Source: VRUE01 sp963716735 (lineage in GTDB: Bacteria > Actinomycetota > Thermoleophilia > Solirubrobacterales > 70-9). From it: a stretch of DNA of 64,000 nt. The notes under the pieces are model-generated. The model worked only from the letters and a program-made list of their open reading frames with translations, did no database searches and was not told where the DNA came from. The stretch spans positions 2,542,001 through 2,606,000 of the forward strand of contig OY970321.1 of assembly GCA_963716735.1 (NCBI GenBank), read 5' to 3'. Numbering within the stretch: position 1 is the first letter of the stretch; each line of letters starts with the position of its first letter. A program made the translations under genes and the position numbers. This document shows positions 62,701 through 64,000 of the stretch, one piece after another.

Positions 62701-64000
62701 ACGCCTCGGGCAGCAGCTCTGACACCGGCCTCGGCCCGGGCTGGTCGCAGACGGGGCTCGCCAGCGCGATGGAACTGGCATCAGGTGAAGTCCTCGTCCT
62801 GCGCCAAGACGGGCGCCAGGACCTCTTCCAGAAAACCGAAACCGGCTACAAGGCTCCCTCTGGCGTTACGGACGCCCTCGCCAAGGTCGAAGGCGCCTTT
62901 CAGCTGACGACGCTCGGGGGCACGGTCTATCGCTTCGATTCGAGCGGCCGGATTGCGTCGATCACCGACAGCCACAGTCTTAAAACGACCTATGCCTACA
63001 ACGCGGAAGGTCGCCTCTCAACGATCACCGATTCCTCGAGTCAGACGCTCACCTTTGCCTACAACGGCTCCAACCACATCACCTCGGTCAAAGACTCAAC
63101 CGGCCGCGAAGTCAAATTCGGCTACTCCGTGGCAGGCGACCTCGAAACGGTCACCGATGTCTTGGGTGGCGTGACGAAATACGCCTACGACTCCCAGCAC
63201 CGCCTCACCTCGATCACCGATCCGCGCGCCAACGTGATCCTGAAAAACGTCTACGACACGCAAGGGCGGATCGTCGAACAGCGCGATGGCCTCGAACATC
63301 TCTGGAAACTCGAATACAAACCGAGCGAAACCGTCGTCACCGAACCCGAGGGCGGGAAACTCAAATACGGGTTCGATGGGCAGGACCGCGTCGTCTCAGA
63401 AACCGATCAGCTCGGCCACGCGACGACGATCGGCTATGACGAAGCTGGCACTGTCTATGAAGTCATCAAGCCGGGGGGCGCGAAATGGACCTACCTGCAC
63501 GACGCCTTTGGCAACCTACTCTCCGTCCTTGACCCCGAAGGCGGCGAAGTCGAATACGAATACAGCGCGAAAAACCGGCCGACGAAATTCACCGACGCGC
63601 GGGGCGACACCTGGAGCTACGAATGGTCCGGAGCGGGCGACCTGCTGAGGATCGCCGACCCGGAAGAAGGCGAAACGAGCTTCACGTACAACGAATCGGG
63701 CCAGCCACTTACCGTCACCGACCCCAACGGGCACAAAACGGAATTCAGCTACGACTCACGTGGCAACCGACTCACCGCAACCGACTCGCTCGGCCACAAA
63801 ACGAGCTTCGAATACAACAGCCGCAGCTACATGATCTCGACGACGGCACCGGGGCTGAAAGCCGAAAGCTACGAACGCAACGCCCTTGGCGATCTGCTTG
63901 CCCGGACGACGCCCGAAGGCAACAAAACGAAATACGCCTACGACGCCAACGGCCTGCCGACGCAGATCACCGATCCGGGTGAAGACGTCTGGAAAATCGC
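59751..64000 (+). CDS. Giant secreted beta-helix plus RHS protein, cut by window edge
   Basis: Open from TTG 59751 (GGAGG 6 nt upstream) to the window end, about 1416 codons seen. A signal peptide (FCAVVASLIAAALMVVPAAA) is followed by a right-handed beta-helix region built of three identical 235-residue repeats (GTLKAEGTAEEPVVFTGAKA ... ASVLDHVEIAYGGE ... EINIHDNTVEGGGAGFT ... NITENTLSGNKGN) and a partial fourth. After this comes a DUF6531-like entry (DPVSLATGQLDYSHRDLSL at about 950) and RHS/YD repeats (TYAYNAEGRLSTITDS, KYAYDSQHRLTSITDP, YGFDGQDRVVSETDQLG, FSYDSRGNRLTATDSLG). Polymorphic toxin-type shell; the C-terminal effector is outside the window. Confidence 0.88.
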   Translation, partial: MSPTSSPVPALHRASFCAVVASLIAAALMVVPAAASATALPSTIKENMTLTPAGNPYTGTSTIESGVTVKIEAGVKLLVGTLTVKGTLKAEGTAEEPVVFTGAKAANPGEWRNIKFEAGSGASVLDHVEIAYGGETLNSGAVEITSPVSPTITHSTFRKNRYSAIKDEHGGSPEIGHDLFIENGTPYPNTAPAIAYWSSTTEPGEINIHDNTVEGGGAGFTISQSSKAGSGGTLGGNTIIGTAGTGLSYFGNDIPGNITENTLSGNKGNLISISGTVSHSSTWGKGGGAVNATEVTVASGVTLTITPGVVLIPFRSFLIKGTLKAEGTAEEPVVFTGAKAANPGEWRNIKFEAGSGASVLDHVEIAYGGETLNSGAVEITSPVSPTITHSTFRKNRYSAIKDEHGGSPEIGHDLFIENGTPYPNTAPAIAYWSSTTEPGEINIHDNTVEGGGAGFTISQSSKAGSGGTLGGNTIIGTAGTGLSYFGNDIPGNITENTLSGNKGNLISISGTVSHSSTWGKGGGAVNATEVTVASGVTLTITPGVVLIPFRSFLIKGTLKAEGTAEEPVVFTGAKAANPGEWRNIKFEAGSGASVLDHVEIAYGGETLNSGAVEITSPVSPTITHSTFRKNRYSAIKDEHGGSPEIGHDLFIENGTPYPNTAPAIAYWSSTTEPGEINIHDNTVEGGGAGFTISQSSKAGSGGTLGGNTIIGTAGTGLSYFGNDIPGNITENTLSGNKGNLISISGTVSHSSTWGKGGGAVNATEVTVASGVTLTITPGVVLIPFRSFLIKGTLKAEGTAEEPVVFTGAKAANPGEWRNIKFEAGSGASVLDHVEIAYGGETSGSGMIEAIGSHPTIKNSTIRKAKYYGILVTESGSPKIEWNRFRSNSNGISYSGTGSLSAANNDWGCANGPKPAGCGDSVTSNVSWKPAVQLPELAGHCRGKESQCGEGADPVSLATGQLDYSHRDLSLTNKSVEPLEFSRAYASGSSSDTGLGPGWSQTGLASAMELASGEVLVLRQDGRQDLFQKTETGYKAPSGVTDALAKVEGAFQLTTLGGTVYRFDSSGRIASITDSHSLKTTYAYNAEGRLSTITDSSSQTLTFAYNGSNHITSVKDSTGREVKFGYSVAGDLETVTDVLGGVTKYAYDSQHRLTSITDPRANVILKNVYDTQGRIVEQRDGLEHLWKLEYKPSETVVTEPEGGKLKYGFDGQDRVVSETDQLGHATTIGYDEAGTVYEVIKPGGAKWTYLHDAFGNLLSVLDPEGGEVEYEYSAKNRPTKFTDARGDTWSYEWSGAGDLLRIADPEEGETSFTYNESGQPLTVTDPNGHKTEFSYDSRGNRLTATDSLGHKTSFEYNSRSYMISTTAPGLKAESYERNALGDLLARTTPEGNKTKYAYDANGLPTQITDPGEDVWKI
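60001..62273 (+). repeat. 705-bp tandem repeat, 3 full copies plus partial
   Basis: Units 60001-60705, 60706-61410 and 61411-62115 are identical as far as I can read, and 62116-62273 repeats the first 158 nt. The period 705 is divisible by 3, so each unit codes for the same 235 residues of the beta-helix. Confidence 0.9.

Overview
The window is GC-rich, densely coded chromosomal DNA of an actinomycete-type bacterium. Leaderless-looking genes, GTG/TTG starts, many low-complexity lipoproteins and secreted proteins, and a tandem family of about 235-residue secreted proteins resemble Thermoleophilia (Solirubrobacterales). That placement is an inference from protein style; no rRNA or tRNA gene was found to test it.

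Layout. 1-25,400 is mostly core genome: a MoxR ATPase with a VWA partner, two calcium/cation antiporters, an HD protein, a HipA-like protein that lacks its catalytic aspartates, a DUF559/AbiEi-like protein bracketed by related hairpins, RecD2 helicase, a VTT membrane protein, a subtilase, cold-shock protein, TypA, an acyl-CoA dehydrogenase, Bcp peroxiredoxin, a methyltransferase, a large SIR2-STAND protein (candidate anti-phage gene) and a solo PilT. 25,400-39,400 is an envelope/secretome island: five intact and one broken copy of one secreted family, each intact copy carrying a conserved upstream element, with most also sharing promoter, leader and terminator modules, plus two giant secreted proteins (one frameshifted) and a collagen-like protein. 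39,400-44,100 holds a lipoprotein gene starting at CTG, the principal sigma factor with a terminator-like hairpin in its leader, and YihY between two secreted paralogs. 44,100-48,600 is three HxlR/SCP2-like regulator paralogs around an AbiE-type toxin-antitoxin pair. 48,700-55,400 is a type IV pilus operon (PilX-like, membrane protein, PilB, PilT, PilC). A Fic gene sits directly behind pilC between two 30-bp copies of the pilC 3' end. The window closes with a membrane protein carrying an OmpA-like domain and the start of a very large beta-helix/RHS protein with three 705-bp tandem repeats.

How the genes work together. The pilus ATPases, the core protein and the pilin-like protein form one assembly machine, with the solo PilT as a possible alternative retraction motor. 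The accessory genes (SIR2-STAND, AbiE pair, Fic, HipA-like, DUF559, RHS) are the conflict or defence layer, scattered singly among core genes rather than forming one island. Regulation is visible as TANNNT boxes 5-9 nt before start codons, AT-rich sigma-70-type promoters before the secretome genes, and a shared TTCCCAAA/TGTCATAAT element before the regulator paralogs.
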